A stretch of 20,018 nucleotides of DNA from a virus. The stretch lies in IMG/VR virus record IMGVR_UViG_3300028025_000163, positions 1 through 20,018 of that record; one strand, given 5' to 3'. This document shows, in pieces, positions 7,263 through 14,567 of the stretch (position 1 is its first letter; each line of letters starts with the position of its first letter). Made by a program: the position numbers and the translations under genes. Below the pieces are notes generated by a model. It saw only the letters and a list, made by a program, of their open reading frames with translations. It was not told the origin of the DNA and searched no databases.

Positions 7263-9242
7263 ATGTCTGGTGGTTCAAGTCAACAATCACAGCAGCTTGA
7301 TCCTGCTTTTCGTGATGCTTTTTTGCAAAATGTACAAAGCTCACAAGCTACTGCCGCAGGTTTAGCTCCTAGACAGTTTGCAGGATTTAATGCTGACCAA
7401 ACAGCAGGCGCTAATTTATATCGTCAATTCGCTGATCCTAATAGCGAAGTGTTTACTGGTATGCGTACAGCATTTGATACTGCTGGTCGTGTTGCAAATT
7501 ACAACCCACAGAACGTAACTGCACAAAGTTATGCGGGGGCTACTGTAGATCCCGCATCTTTGGCTGCTCAACAAGGTTATAACGCTACTACTGGTCAATT
7601 TGCATCTGCTGGTCCTGCCGCTACATTTGGTGGCGCACAAGCATCTCCTGCATCTTTAGCCCAAGCTACTGGTTACACGGCAGAGAGATTTGGTGGTACT
7701 GCTGCTGGTAATGCACAAATGGCTCAAGCGGCTCAATTAAGCCGTTCAGCAGTTCGTGATGTTGAAGCAGAGCGTATTGCCGCAGAGCGTATCGCTGCTG
7801 CACAAGCGGCTCGTAGTGGTGCTAGGGACGTATCTGCTACTGGTGTCACAGGCGCACAAGTTACTTCTGAGGCTTTGGGACAGATTGCTCCTCAAGCTCG
7901 TCAAAATGTCCGTGATATTGAGGCGGCTTCATTCTTAAATCAGAATATTCAGCAGTATATGAATCCATATACACAAGCTGTTACTAATCAAAGCTTGCAA
8001 GACTTAGAGCGTTCACGCCAACTGCAACAACAACAGACTGCGGCTCAAGCTACTGCTGCAAGAGCTTTTGGTGGATCTCGTCAGGGTGTTGCTGAAGCAG
8101 AAACAAATCGTGCATTTGGAGAGAATGCGGCTCGATTGGTTGCCCAACAGAATGCTGCTGCTTATCAGGCCGCACAACAAGCTTCTGAAGCTGATCTTGC
8201 TCGTACTATGCAAGCACAGCAACTTAACCAAGCTCAAGATGCCGCCACCACACAACAAGCCTTGCAATTGGCAGGTCAGTTTGGTTTGGCTAATCAAGAT
8301 GCTAACTTGCGTGCGGCTTTGGCTAACCAAGGTGTTGATGTTCAGTATGGCTTATCGAATGCTCAACTTGAACAACAAGCAAGGTTGGCAAATCAATCTA
8401 CTGGATTGACTGCTTCTCAAGCTAATCAGGCTACTGGTTTGCAAGCTGGTATTGCTAATCAAGGCATGGATTTTAATGTTGGTCAGATGAACACGATGAA
8501 CCAACAAGCTGCTAACTTGGCAAACCAGGCGGCTGCTAATCAGATGGCTCAGTTCAATGCAGGTAACTTGCAACAGGCGGGTTTAGCATCACAAGCTGCT
8601 GTTAACCAAGCTTCACAGTTTGGTGCTGGTGCGCAGAACACAATGGCCTCACAGAATGCTGCTGCACAAAATGCTTTGGCTCAATATAACGCAAGCAACT
8701 TGCAACAAGCAGGTCTTTCTAATGTTGCGGCTCAGAATCAAATGGGTCAGTTCAATGCGGCTAATCAACAAGCAATGGCCTTGGCAAACATGGGCGCTCA
8801 AAACCAAGCGTCACAGTTTGGCGCTTCTGCATTTAACCAAGCAGGTTTAGCTAATCAAGCGGCTCTAAATGCTCGTGCTGCCCAACAAGCAGGATTGACT
8901 CAGCAAGCAGGTTTGACCAATGCTCAGAACTTCTTGCAAGCTAATTTAGCTAACCAACAAGCAGGATTGACTCAAAATCAACAGCGTTTGGGAGCCGCAG
9001 GTCAGATGGCTAATATTGCACAAGGTGGTCAACAGATGGGTTTTGCTGGCGCACAGAACTTGGCAAACATTGGTTCCGTTCAGCAACAGTTCTCACAGCA
9101 ACAGTTGGATGCCATCCGCAATCTCCCATTGGAGCAACAACAGATCATCAACCAAGCATTGGGACTCAATGTTGGTGGTGGTTCTGGTGCTACGTCTACA
9201 TCTACTTCACGCCAAGGCTTGCTTGGTTTGTTGGGTATCTAA
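7263..9242 (+). CDS. Ala/Gln/Asn-rich internal virion protein with 22-residue repeats
   Basis: A 659-residue protein when started at ATG 7263, which has GGAGGT at 7251-7256 with a six-base spacer. An ATG at 7239 in the same frame lacks such a site and lies within the previous gene. Composition is extreme, dominated by Ala, Gln and Asn. Motifs of the form VRDVEA recur three times around residues 160-225 (VRDVEA, ARDVSA, VRDIEA). Residues 408-539 are six contiguous 22-residue repeats beginning Q(F/Y/M)(N/G). A Gly/Ser/Thr linker and a hydrophobic GLLGLLGI end follow. Proteins of this composition are typical of the internal ejection proteins of short-tailed phages, which form helical conduits for DNA delivery. 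That role is inferred from composition, from position and from the transglycosylase protein two genes downstream. Confidence 0.65.
   Translation: MSGGSSQQSQQLDPAFRDAFLQNVQSSQATAAGLAPRQFAGFNADQTAGANLYRQFADPNSEVFTGMRTAFDTAGRVANYNPQNVTAQSYAGATVDPASLAAQQGYNATTGQFASAGPAATFGGAQASPASLAQATGYTAERFGGTAAGNAQMAQAAQLSRSAVRDVEAERIAAERIAAAQAARSGARDVSATGVTGAQVTSEALGQIAPQARQNVRDIEAASFLNQNIQQYMNPYTQAVTNQSLQDLERSRQLQQQQTAAQATAARAFGGSRQGVAEAETNRAFGENAARLVAQQNAAAYQAAQQASEADLARTMQAQQLNQAQDAATTQQALQLAGQFGLANQDANLRAALANQGVDVQYGLSNAQLEQQARLANQSTGLTASQANQATGLQAGIANQGMDFNVGQMNTMNQQAANLANQAAANQMAQFNAGNLQQAGLASQAAVNQASQFGAGAQNTMASQNAAAQNALAQYNASNLQQAGLSNVAAQNQMGQFNAANQQAMALANMGAQNQASQFGASAFNQAGLANQAALNARAAQQAGLTQQAGLTNAQNFLQANLANQQAGLTQNQQRLGAAGQMANIAQGGQQMGFAGAQNLANIGSVQQQFSQQQLDAIRNLPLEQQQIINQALGLNVGGGSGATSTSTSRQGLLGLLGI
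8484..8879 (+). repeat. Six tandem 66-bp (22-residue) coding repeats
   Basis: Six units of exactly 66 bp follow each other without gaps, beginning at 8484, 8550, 8616, 8682, 8748 and 8814. Each starts with a Gln codon (CAG, or CAA at 8682). Four units begin QFNA, QYNA or QFGA, and conserved positions include A/G at 4-5, a central Q-A-G/A-L core and AxNQ near residues 17-20. The units are diverged at DNA level but keep the period exactly. Twenty-two residues is two hendecads, which suits a long, slightly right-handed helix bundle; that structural reading is inference. Confidence 0.85.
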
Positions 9243-9251
9243 GGAGTCTAT

Positions 9252-10796
9252 ATGTTTAATCTTGGTTTGTTGTCTGATGCGGCACTTACTGGTCTAAGTG
9301 ATGATGAAAAGAGTAACCTGCAAAAGCAAGCTACTCAACAATTCTTACTTGGCTCTTTGTTAAGCAATGATCCTGCAATGGGGTTGAGATCTGCTCTATC
9401 TGTACCAGATCAATATCTGAGTGGTCAACGTGCTATTACTGAGATGCAACAAAAGGCTGCTGATCGTGCTTCTGTTGCAAACTTCCAAGGCAGATATATG
9501 CCTACGCAATTTAATGAAGCTAATCCACAGTACATGGGTCCTGTGATGCCAGCTCAAGCACAACAACAAGAAGAATTAAAAGCCGCTAGAGCGCAAGGTT
9601 TGCCATTTAATATTCAGAATGCTTTACAAGATGTAATTAATTTACCTACTGCTGCGCAAGGACCAATGCGAGAGACTATTTCTGCATTGCAACCTAAAGT
9701 GCAGGGTGATTTATTGTTAAACCCAAATATGCAAATATTGCGTGGTTTGCCAACACAAAAAGAAGGCATTACATCTCAGTTTAATCCTTTAACTGGAGGC
9801 TACTCTGCGGCTCCTGTGCAGAACTATATGCAAGCTAGGATTCAATCTACTCCTCCAGAAGTATCTGCGAATACGATGCTTGTTCCAATGCAGGGCGGTG
9901 GTTTTACTCAACAAGCTATTCCAGGTGCTACTACTGCAATTGGAGCTATTAAATCCGCTGAAGCTGTTGGACAAGCGGCAGGTCAAGTTGAACAAGTTAT
10001 TGGTGCAGATGGTAAGACATACTATGTTCCTAGATCTTCTCTTCTTACTCAGCCTCCTCGTGCTGGCGGTGCGGGAACTACTCCACCAACTGGAGGAGTT
10101 GCAGGAGGAGTAGCTAAGATTTCTCCTGCTCAAGAAGCAGTAAATCTGGCAACATCAAATCGATACAACGAATTTACAAAGACTGCTCTTGATGCCGCAT
10201 TGACTGTTGGTGATCGTAAAACTTCTGCTGAATATTTATATAACGCTGCAGAACAATTAGACCCAAATAAATTGACAGAATTTTTTGCTACAGGTGGTGC
10301 TTATATTAGGGCTATACCTGGTGTTGGCGATAAATTTGATTCGTTGGTAGGCAATGTCAATTTGTTAAACAAGACACGCTCTGAAGGTGTTTTAAAGGGT
10401 TTGAGCAACATTAAAGGCAATGCCAATGCGTTTGAGGGCGGTATTGTTGATAAAGCCACTACTGGCGTAACTGATCCTAAGTTTGTTACCAAGTATGTGT
10501 CTGCTCTAGAGATTGCTGCCGCAGATAAAGATGATGCTCGTCAGAGATTTATTGATGCTTATACAGGTGATCCTAAAGCTGTTTACACTGCATGGGCTAA
10601 CTCACCTGATAACCCACGTTTGTACAACCATCCAAAGGTCAACCAGTTCCTTAATGAGCAAATTACTTCTTGGCAAAATGGTGGATCACAAGGTACTCCT
10701 GTAATGCCATCTGGTTTTACAGTAGGCCGTAGCAAATCTACTGGTGCAATCCTGATTAAGAAGCCTGATGGCTCTACATATACAGTAGGTCAATAA
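9252..10796 (+). CDS. Internal virion / DNA ejection protein, Gly-linker type
   Basis: A 514-residue protein starting ATG 9252, with AAGGAG at 9241-9246 and a five-base spacer. The N terminus (residues 1-60) has hydrophobic segments and LSDDEKSNLQKQATQQFLLG. The middle is Gln/Ala-rich. A Pro/Gly/Thr linker (GAGTTPPTGGVAGGVA, about 275-290) separates a C-terminal helical domain (about 295-470) from a final basic strand segment ending KKPDGSTYTVGQ. It shares its stop with the start of the transglycosylase gene (TAATG). The position between two other large virion proteins argues for a role in the internal core or ejection apparatus. I do not recognise a named family. Confidence 0.6.
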   Translation: MFNLGLLSDAALTGLSDDEKSNLQKQATQQFLLGSLLSNDPAMGLRSALSVPDQYLSGQRAITEMQQKAADRASVANFQGRYMPTQFNEANPQYMGPVMPAQAQQQEELKAARAQGLPFNIQNALQDVINLPTAAQGPMRETISALQPKVQGDLLLNPNMQILRGLPTQKEGITSQFNPLTGGYSAAPVQNYMQARIQSTPPEVSANTMLVPMQGGGFTQQAIPGATTAIGAIKSAEAVGQAAGQVEQVIGADGKTYYVPRSSLLTQPPRAGGAGTTPPTGGVAGGVAKISPAQEAVNLATSNRYNEFTKTALDAALTVGDRKTSAEYLYNAAEQLDPNKLTEFFATGGAYIRAIPGVGDKFDSLVGNVNLLNKTRSEGVLKGLSNIKGNANAFEGGIVDKATTGVTDPKFVTKYVSALEIAAADKDDARQRFIDAYTGDPKAVYTAWANSPDNPRLYNHPKVNQFLNEQITSWQNGGSQGTPVMPSGFTVGRSKSTGAILIKKPDGSTYTVGQ

Positions 10797-12988
10797 TGGC
10801 AACTAAAGACGAAATCTTTGCTTTTGCTGCTCAAGAGGCAGAGCGCCAAGGTGTTCCTCTTTCGTTAGTACAGGGCGTAGTTGATACAGAGTCTAAAGGT
10901 ATTTTTAATGCCATTGGACCTAAAACCAAAACTGGTGATCGTGCCTATGGACCTATGCAGTTGATGAGTGCTACTGCAAAAGATCTTGGTGTTAATCGTA
11001 TGGATTGGAAAGATAACATCCGTGGCGGTGTTAAATACTTAAGCCAATTGTCAGAGCAATTTCAAGATCCTAGTTTGGTCATGGCGGCTTATAACGCTGG
11101 CCCAGGTAATGTACAAAAGTATGGTGGTATTCCTCCATTTAAAGAGACTCAAAATTATGTTCAAAAGGTTCAAAACTTTATGGCTAAATCTACAACTGAT
11201 GACGATTTCGTTCCTTTCGGACAAGAAACAAAAGCTAAAGCAACTCCTCAAGTTGTAGGAGCTGACGATTTTGTTCCTTTATCTGGTACTCAACAACAAG
11301 CACCTAAGACTCAAGTAGCGCCAACTACTTCTGCTGACTTCATGCAGAGTGTTCGCCAACAGGCATTTCAGCCAAGGACTCAGTTCCAACAAGATGTTGC
11401 TGCAAGCTTTAACCCATTAGATGTGTTGCGTGGCAAGACTACTACTGGACAATTAATCTTTGGCACTGCTGACCTAATGGCTCAAGGCATTAAAAAAGGT
11501 TTGAGTGCTGCGGGATTGTCAGATGAATACCTTGGCATTGATCGCAACAAACCACAACCAACTCCTGTCCCAACTCAGTCTATTAGCGATATTCTAAAAG
11601 GCACTTACAAGGTGGCTACAGAGCGTCCTGGTCTATTAGTTGGTGGGCTTGGTACTGGTTTGCTAGATCCTACTAATTTGTTGTTGCCTGGTGCTTTACA
11701 GAAATCTATTGTTGCTGCCACACCTAATGTGCTTACACAAATGGCTCCTAGAACTGTTGCATTAGCTCAGAATATTGGTACTGGCGCTACTACTGCCGCA
11801 CTTACTTCTGCTGCAGCACAACAAGCAAACACAGGAACTATTAACCCTGCTCAAGTATTTAATGAAGCGGCTGCGGGAGGTATTTTGACTGCTCCTACTG
11901 CTACTGTTAGTGCATTGACTACGCCAAGAGCGCCAGCTAATTTAACTCAGTCTCAGTTGGTTGCTGAACGTGCTATTGCTCAAGGCGCTACATTGCCACC
12001 TACTCAAGTTAATCCTTCAATGTTGAATCGATTGCTTGAAGGGTTCTCTGGCAAACAACAAACTGGTCAAGTTGCTTCTATTAAAAATCAAGAAGTAATT
12101 AATGCCCAAGCTCGTAAGACTTTGAACTTGCCAGAAGATACAGTAATAACACCACAAGTCTTGCAAGACTATCGCAATGTTAAGGGTCAAGCTTACGATG
12201 CTTTAAAATCCAACAACACCTATTATGCTGATAAACAGTTTTTTACTGACATTAACAAGCGTACAGCAGAACTGCAAAAGTTAGCTAACACAACAGATGT
12301 GACTGCTGAACTTAGAGTTCTTAATGGCTTAAAGCAGATGAACTTTGATGGAGTTGGTCTTGTTGAGCAAATGAAGCGTCTGCGATACGATGGTGAAGGT
12401 AATTTGGCATCAATGGCTCCAAAAGACAGAAGTCTTGGTCAGGCACAGAAGTTTGCTGCTAGACAATTAGAAGATCTTGCAGAACGTAATCTAAAGAACT
12501 TCAATCAGCCAGATGTAATGTCAAACTTTAAGCAAGCCCGTCAGGATATTGCAAAGAGTTACACAATTGAAAAATCATTGAATGCTGTAACTGGTGATGT
12601 ATCTGGTGCTAAGTTAGGCCAACGTGCTGCACAAGGAAAGATTGTTCCTAGTGAACTACAGGCTTTAGCAGATGCCGCTGCCGCATATCCAACTGCCTTC
12701 CAAAATACTGCTCGTATCGGTAGTGTTCCTGGCATTAGTCCATTGGATGTAGGAGCCGCAGGTGTTGCCGCCGCTTCAGCAGGAAATCCTAGTTTACTTG
12801 GTGCAGTTATTGGTAGGCCAGCAGTTAGAGCAGGTATTACTAGTCCAGTATTCCAACGTAATATGTTGCCTAGCTCACAGCCACAAATGCCTAGTCTTGC
12901 AAACAGGATCACTTCTAATCCTATGACAAACTATGGATTGGGACAGTTGCCTGAGTATGGTACTGAGCGTTTCTTGCTCCCAAGATAA
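10796..12988 (+). CDS. Internal virion protein with N-terminal lytic transglycosylase (SLT) domain
   Basis: A 730-residue protein. Residues 1-130 form an SLT-type lysozyme-like domain: catalytic Glu32 in VVDTESKG, AYGPMQLM at 50-57 and MAAYNAGPG at 96-104, all in the standard order of family 1 transglycosylases. This domain would cleave peptidoglycan locally as the phage genome enters, acting in the periplasm. After it, a linker contains DDFVPFG and, some 25 residues on, DDFVPLSG, a repeated short motif. A Gly/Leu-rich hydrophobic stretch around residues 278-305 and Ala-rich helices follow, consistent with membrane passage or a virion core. Comparable fusions are known in T7 gp16-like ejection proteins. 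The ATG overlaps the previous stop. Confidence 0.85.
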   Translation: MATKDEIFAFAAQEAERQGVPLSLVQGVVDTESKGIFNAIGPKTKTGDRAYGPMQLMSATAKDLGVNRMDWKDNIRGGVKYLSQLSEQFQDPSLVMAAYNAGPGNVQKYGGIPPFKETQNYVQKVQNFMAKSTTDDDFVPFGQETKAKATPQVVGADDFVPLSGTQQQAPKTQVAPTTSADFMQSVRQQAFQPRTQFQQDVAASFNPLDVLRGKTTTGQLIFGTADLMAQGIKKGLSAAGLSDEYLGIDRNKPQPTPVPTQSISDILKGTYKVATERPGLLVGGLGTGLLDPTNLLLPGALQKSIVAATPNVLTQMAPRTVALAQNIGTGATTAALTSAAAQQANTGTINPAQVFNEAAAGGILTAPTATVSALTTPRAPANLTQSQLVAERAIAQGATLPPTQVNPSMLNRLLEGFSGKQQTGQVASIKNQEVINAQARKTLNLPEDTVITPQVLQDYRNVKGQAYDALKSNNTYYADKQFFTDINKRTAELQKLANTTDVTAELRVLNGLKQMNFDGVGLVEQMKRLRYDGEGNLASMAPKDRSLGQAQKFAARQLEDLAERNLKNFNQPDVMSNFKQARQDIAKSYTIEKSLNAVTGDVSGAKLGQRAAQGKIVPSELQALADAAAAYPTAFQNTARIGSVPGISPLDVGAAGVAAASAGNPSLLGAVIGRPAVRAGITSPVFQRNMLPSSQPQMPSLANRITSNPMTNYGLGQLPEYGTERFLLPR

Positions 12989-12989
12989 A

Positions 12990-13082
12990 ATGAAAGATTG
13001 GCTGTTTGCGATCATTGCAGCAGTCAGTATTACTGTCTTTGTGGCCTTTTGTAGCTACATAATAATTTGGGCGTATCCGTGA
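12990..13082 (+). CDS. Tiny 30-residue membrane protein
   Basis: ATG at 12990, one base after the TAA of the transglycosylase gene, runs to TGA at 13080-13082. The product has a charged start (MKDW), one continuous hydrophobic helix (about residues 5-28) with one Cys, and ends WAYP. It overlaps the next gene by four bases (GTGA), so it sits in an unbroken chain of coupled genes, which is the main reason to accept so short a frame. It could be a small holin-like or lysis-modulating peptide; function is unknown. The ribosome binding site is weak, so reinitiation from the upstream gene is likely. Confidence 0.6.
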   Translation: MKDWLFAIIAAVSITVFVAFCSYIIIWAYP

Positions 13083-13231
13083 AATGGATGCTAATGCTTT
13101 CAATGTTGTTTACATTGGTGGCATCAAGTAAAGATAAAACTGAATATAGATGTGTCAGGTGGGCTTGGACAGGTGATGTTTACAACCGAAAGGTAGTATG
13201 CCTTGAGTGGCAAAAGGTTGAGAAAAAATGA
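13079..13231 (+). CDS. Secreted 50-residue protein with paired Cys and Trp motif
   Basis: A GTG start at 13079 lies in a GTGA overlap with the previous stop, and the frame ends in an ATGA overlap with the next gene. Residues 1-17 form a signal-like segment (MKWMLMLSMLFTLVASS). The mature part holds YRCVRWAWTGDVYNRK then VVCLEWQKVEKK, with two Cys 16 residues apart that could make a disulfide in the periplasm. I recall this compact Cys-Trp pattern from short phage proteins encoded near lysis genes, but know no function. The frame is easily missed because of its length and GTG start. Coupling on both sides and the coherent signal-plus-mature layout support it. Confidence 0.7.
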   Translation: MKWMLMLSMLFTLVASSKDKTEYRCVRWAWTGDVYNRKVVCLEWQKVEKK

Positions 13232-13725
13232 TTGATCCCATAACAGCTCTAGCTGGCATACAGTCAGCAATCAGCATGGTCAAGAAGGCAGCTAATGTTG
13301 CCAATGATCTAGGCTCACTTGCGCCCATGATTGGTAAGCTATTTGACGCTAAGTCTGTAGCTACAAAAGCCATGCTCCAAGCCAAGCAGTCTGGCAAAGG
13401 CTCGAACATGGGTACGGCTTTGCAGATTGAGATGGCACTAGAACAAGCTAGGGCGTTTGAGGAAGAGTTAAAGATGCTATTTATGCAGACAGGCAAGATT
13501 GATGTCTGGCAAAAGATTAAAGCCCGTCAAGCAGAGATGGATTTAGCAGATGCCAAAGAGATAAGTGCATTAAAGAAGGCAGAAAAAGAAGCTAAACAGA
13601 AAGAGCAAGAACAACTAGAGATTGGTCTGGCAATAGGTGGAGTCTGTTTTGTTTTGTTTCTAGTCTTTATTGGTGTGAATGAGCTAATGACATTCTGTGA
13701 AGCAACCAGAAGGTGCGGTAGGTGA
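13228..13725 (+). CDS. Coiled-coil protein with C-terminal membrane helix
   Basis: A 165-residue protein. Residues 1-70 are Ala/Lys-rich helices (DPITALAGIQSAISMVKKA). Residues 70-130 contain FEEELKMLFMQTGKIDVWQKI and then a strongly charged coiled-coil stretch with LKKAEKEAKQKEQEQ. One hydrophobic segment spans about 131-157. The pattern of an MIDPITA start and an FxxELKxLFMxTG-x-x-xWQKI segment resembles an uncharacterised family common in phages of aquatic bacteria. It lies in the coupled chain of small membrane proteins ahead of the spanin and endolysin genes, so a role in lysis or envelope remodelling is plausible but not shown. Confidence 0.65.
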   Translation: MIDPITALAGIQSAISMVKKAANVANDLGSLAPMIGKLFDAKSVATKAMLQAKQSGKGSNMGTALQIEMALEQARAFEEELKMLFMQTGKIDVWQKIKARQAEMDLADAKEISALKKAEKEAKQKEQEQLEIGLAIGGVCFVLFLVFIGVNELMTFCEATRRCGR

Positions 13726-13877
13726 ATGAGTATCAAAAGACCTTTGACTTATGCTTAAAAATTTTTGTCTACGGGCTTGTGGCTTTGTATTTCTTGGGTT
13801 TTCTAAAGTTCTTGCCCGATGATCTGTCAGACAGAATTGTTAATCTTCTACTTGGAAAGATTGGACTTGGTAAATGA
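13722..13877 (+). CDS. 51-residue single-helix membrane protein, GTG start
   Basis: GTG at 13722 overlaps the previous TGA (GTGA), and the frame ends at TGA 13875-13877 in an ATGA overlap with the lipoprotein gene. The product starts MNEYQKTFDLCLKIF, has a hydrophobic stretch at about residues 12-31 (CLKIFVYGLVALYFLGFLKF), then an amphipathic tail LPDDLSDRIVNLLLGKIG. One membrane helix plus an amphipathic segment would fit a holin, antiholin or pinholin-like accessory, but the sequence alone does not decide. The exact four-base overlaps at both ends make the frame credible despite its size. Confidence 0.65.
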   Translation: MNEYQKTFDLCLKIFVYGLVALYFLGFLKFLPDDLSDRIVNLLLGKIGLGK

Positions 13878-14083
13878 AGTACTTACTTGTATTTGTAGCT
13901 TTTATGCTACATGGCTGTGATGAGAAATATCGCTATTTTTGCCAAAACCCAGACAACTTCCATGCTGAACCATGTCAAAAACCTAGATGCCAGTTCACTC
14001 AGACTTGTCCTGAATACTTGGTTGCCCCTATCTTGGAGAAAAAAATCAATGATGTCCAACCCGAAACAAAAGTTAACAACTGA
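13874..14083 (+). CDS. Cys-rich small lipoprotein
   Basis: A 69-residue protein. Residues 1-14 are a short hydrophobic signal ending in a lipobox-like LHGC (Cys15), which signal peptidase II could process to a lipid-anchored outer or inner membrane protein. The mature part has four further Cys in FCQNPDNFHAEPCQKPRCQF and QTCPEYL, enough for two disulfides. I recall this small C-N-P ... C-x-P-x-C ... C-P arrangement from proteins in several phages of aquatic bacteria, of unknown role. It overlaps the previous gene by four bases and the following holin candidate by 35 bases. It may act at the envelope during lysis or in blocking superinfection; both are inference. Confidence 0.7.
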   Translation: MKYLLVFVAFMLHGCDEKYRYFCQNPDNFHAEPCQKPRCQFTQTCPEYLVAPILEKKINDVQPETKVNN

Positions 14084-14567
14084 AGAGCTTGAGGTAAGAA
14101 TTTGGGCGTTTGTTGTGATTGCAGTCACACTTATCCTCACATTTATCGTGATCTCACTGCTCTACTCTGTGACTTTTGTCACTCAGCCAATCAAAAGTAT
14201 GGCTCCGATTGACCAAGCCTATACCAAGATGCTGAACGACATTGTTCTTTTGATCGTGGGTGGTATCGGTGGAGTTATTGGTAAACGGGCTATGTCTAGT
14301 GCCGCTAGAGCGTTTAATCCTCCAACGCAACCAATGTGTCAACCAATGGGTTTTGGAGGCTCACAGGGCGGTTTTAACTCGTCCTATGCCCCTCCGCAAT
14401 CTGCGTATGGTTTGCCTAGTCAACCATTCGGTGCAATGCCTGTTTGGAAGAACCCAGAGTTAGATGAATCATGGACACCTGGACCACCTCCGACTACTCC
14501 TCCAGATCACTTGGAAGATTTTGAAGAGCGTGAACACATGGCAATGGCAAGAAAAGAGGCTGAATAA
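14049..14567 (+). CDS. Two-helix membrane protein, holin candidate
   Basis: The preferred start is ATG 14049 (or 14052), because GGAG at 14034-14037 lies a workable distance upstream; an in-frame ATG at 13911 would add residues that simply shadow the lipoprotein gene. The 172-residue product has a charged N terminus (KQKLTTEELEVR), a first hydrophobic helix at about 18-44, a second at about 63-78 (LNDIVLLIVGGIGGVIG), then a long Pro/Gly/Gln-rich soluble tail ending in acidic residues. Two helices with short loops and a position directly before the spanins and endolysin make it the best holin candidate in the window. The 90-residue tail is unusually long for a holin. It ends in a TAATG overlap. 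Confidence 0.6.
   Translation: MMSNPKQKLTTEELEVRIWAFVVIAVTLILTFIVISLLYSVTFVTQPIKSMAPIDQAYTKMLNDIVLLIVGGIGGVIGKRAMSSAARAFNPPTQPMCQPMGFGGSQGGFNSSYAPPQSAYGLPSQPFGAMPVWKNPELDESWTPGPPPTTPPDHLEDFEEREHMAMARKEAE

Noticed and set aside
8484-8879. Possible CRISPR-like repeat array
   Set aside because: The repeats are contiguous 66-bp coding units without spacers, are diverged in sequence and keep one reading frame.
8013-9297. Several open frames in other phases of the Ala/Gln/Asn-rich gene, both strands
   Set aside because: GCT, CAA and AAT repeats leave other phases free of stops; the products are low-complexity Leu/Lys/Ser-rich sequences without starts or motifs.
9789-10133. A 114-codon minus-strand frame opposite the second ejection protein
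   Set aside because: The product is Ser/Arg/Asn-rich low-complexity sequence arising from the complement of Gly/Pro/Thr/Val codons; there is no ribosome binding site or operon context.
13084-13131. A 15-codon ATG frame inside the 50-residue exported protein gene
   Set aside because: It is very short, has no own ribosome binding site and the GTG frame around it has a coherent signal peptide and coupled ends.
13155-13496. A 113-codon minus-strand frame in the small membrane gene region
   Set aside because: It opposes two coupled plus-strand genes with better starts and family-like patterns, and no other minus-strand gene lies nearby.
13911-14048. Upstream extension of the holin candidate to an ATG at 13911
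   Set aside because: The extra residues only shadow the Cys-rich lipoprotein gene in another frame, and a better ribosome binding site precedes 14049.
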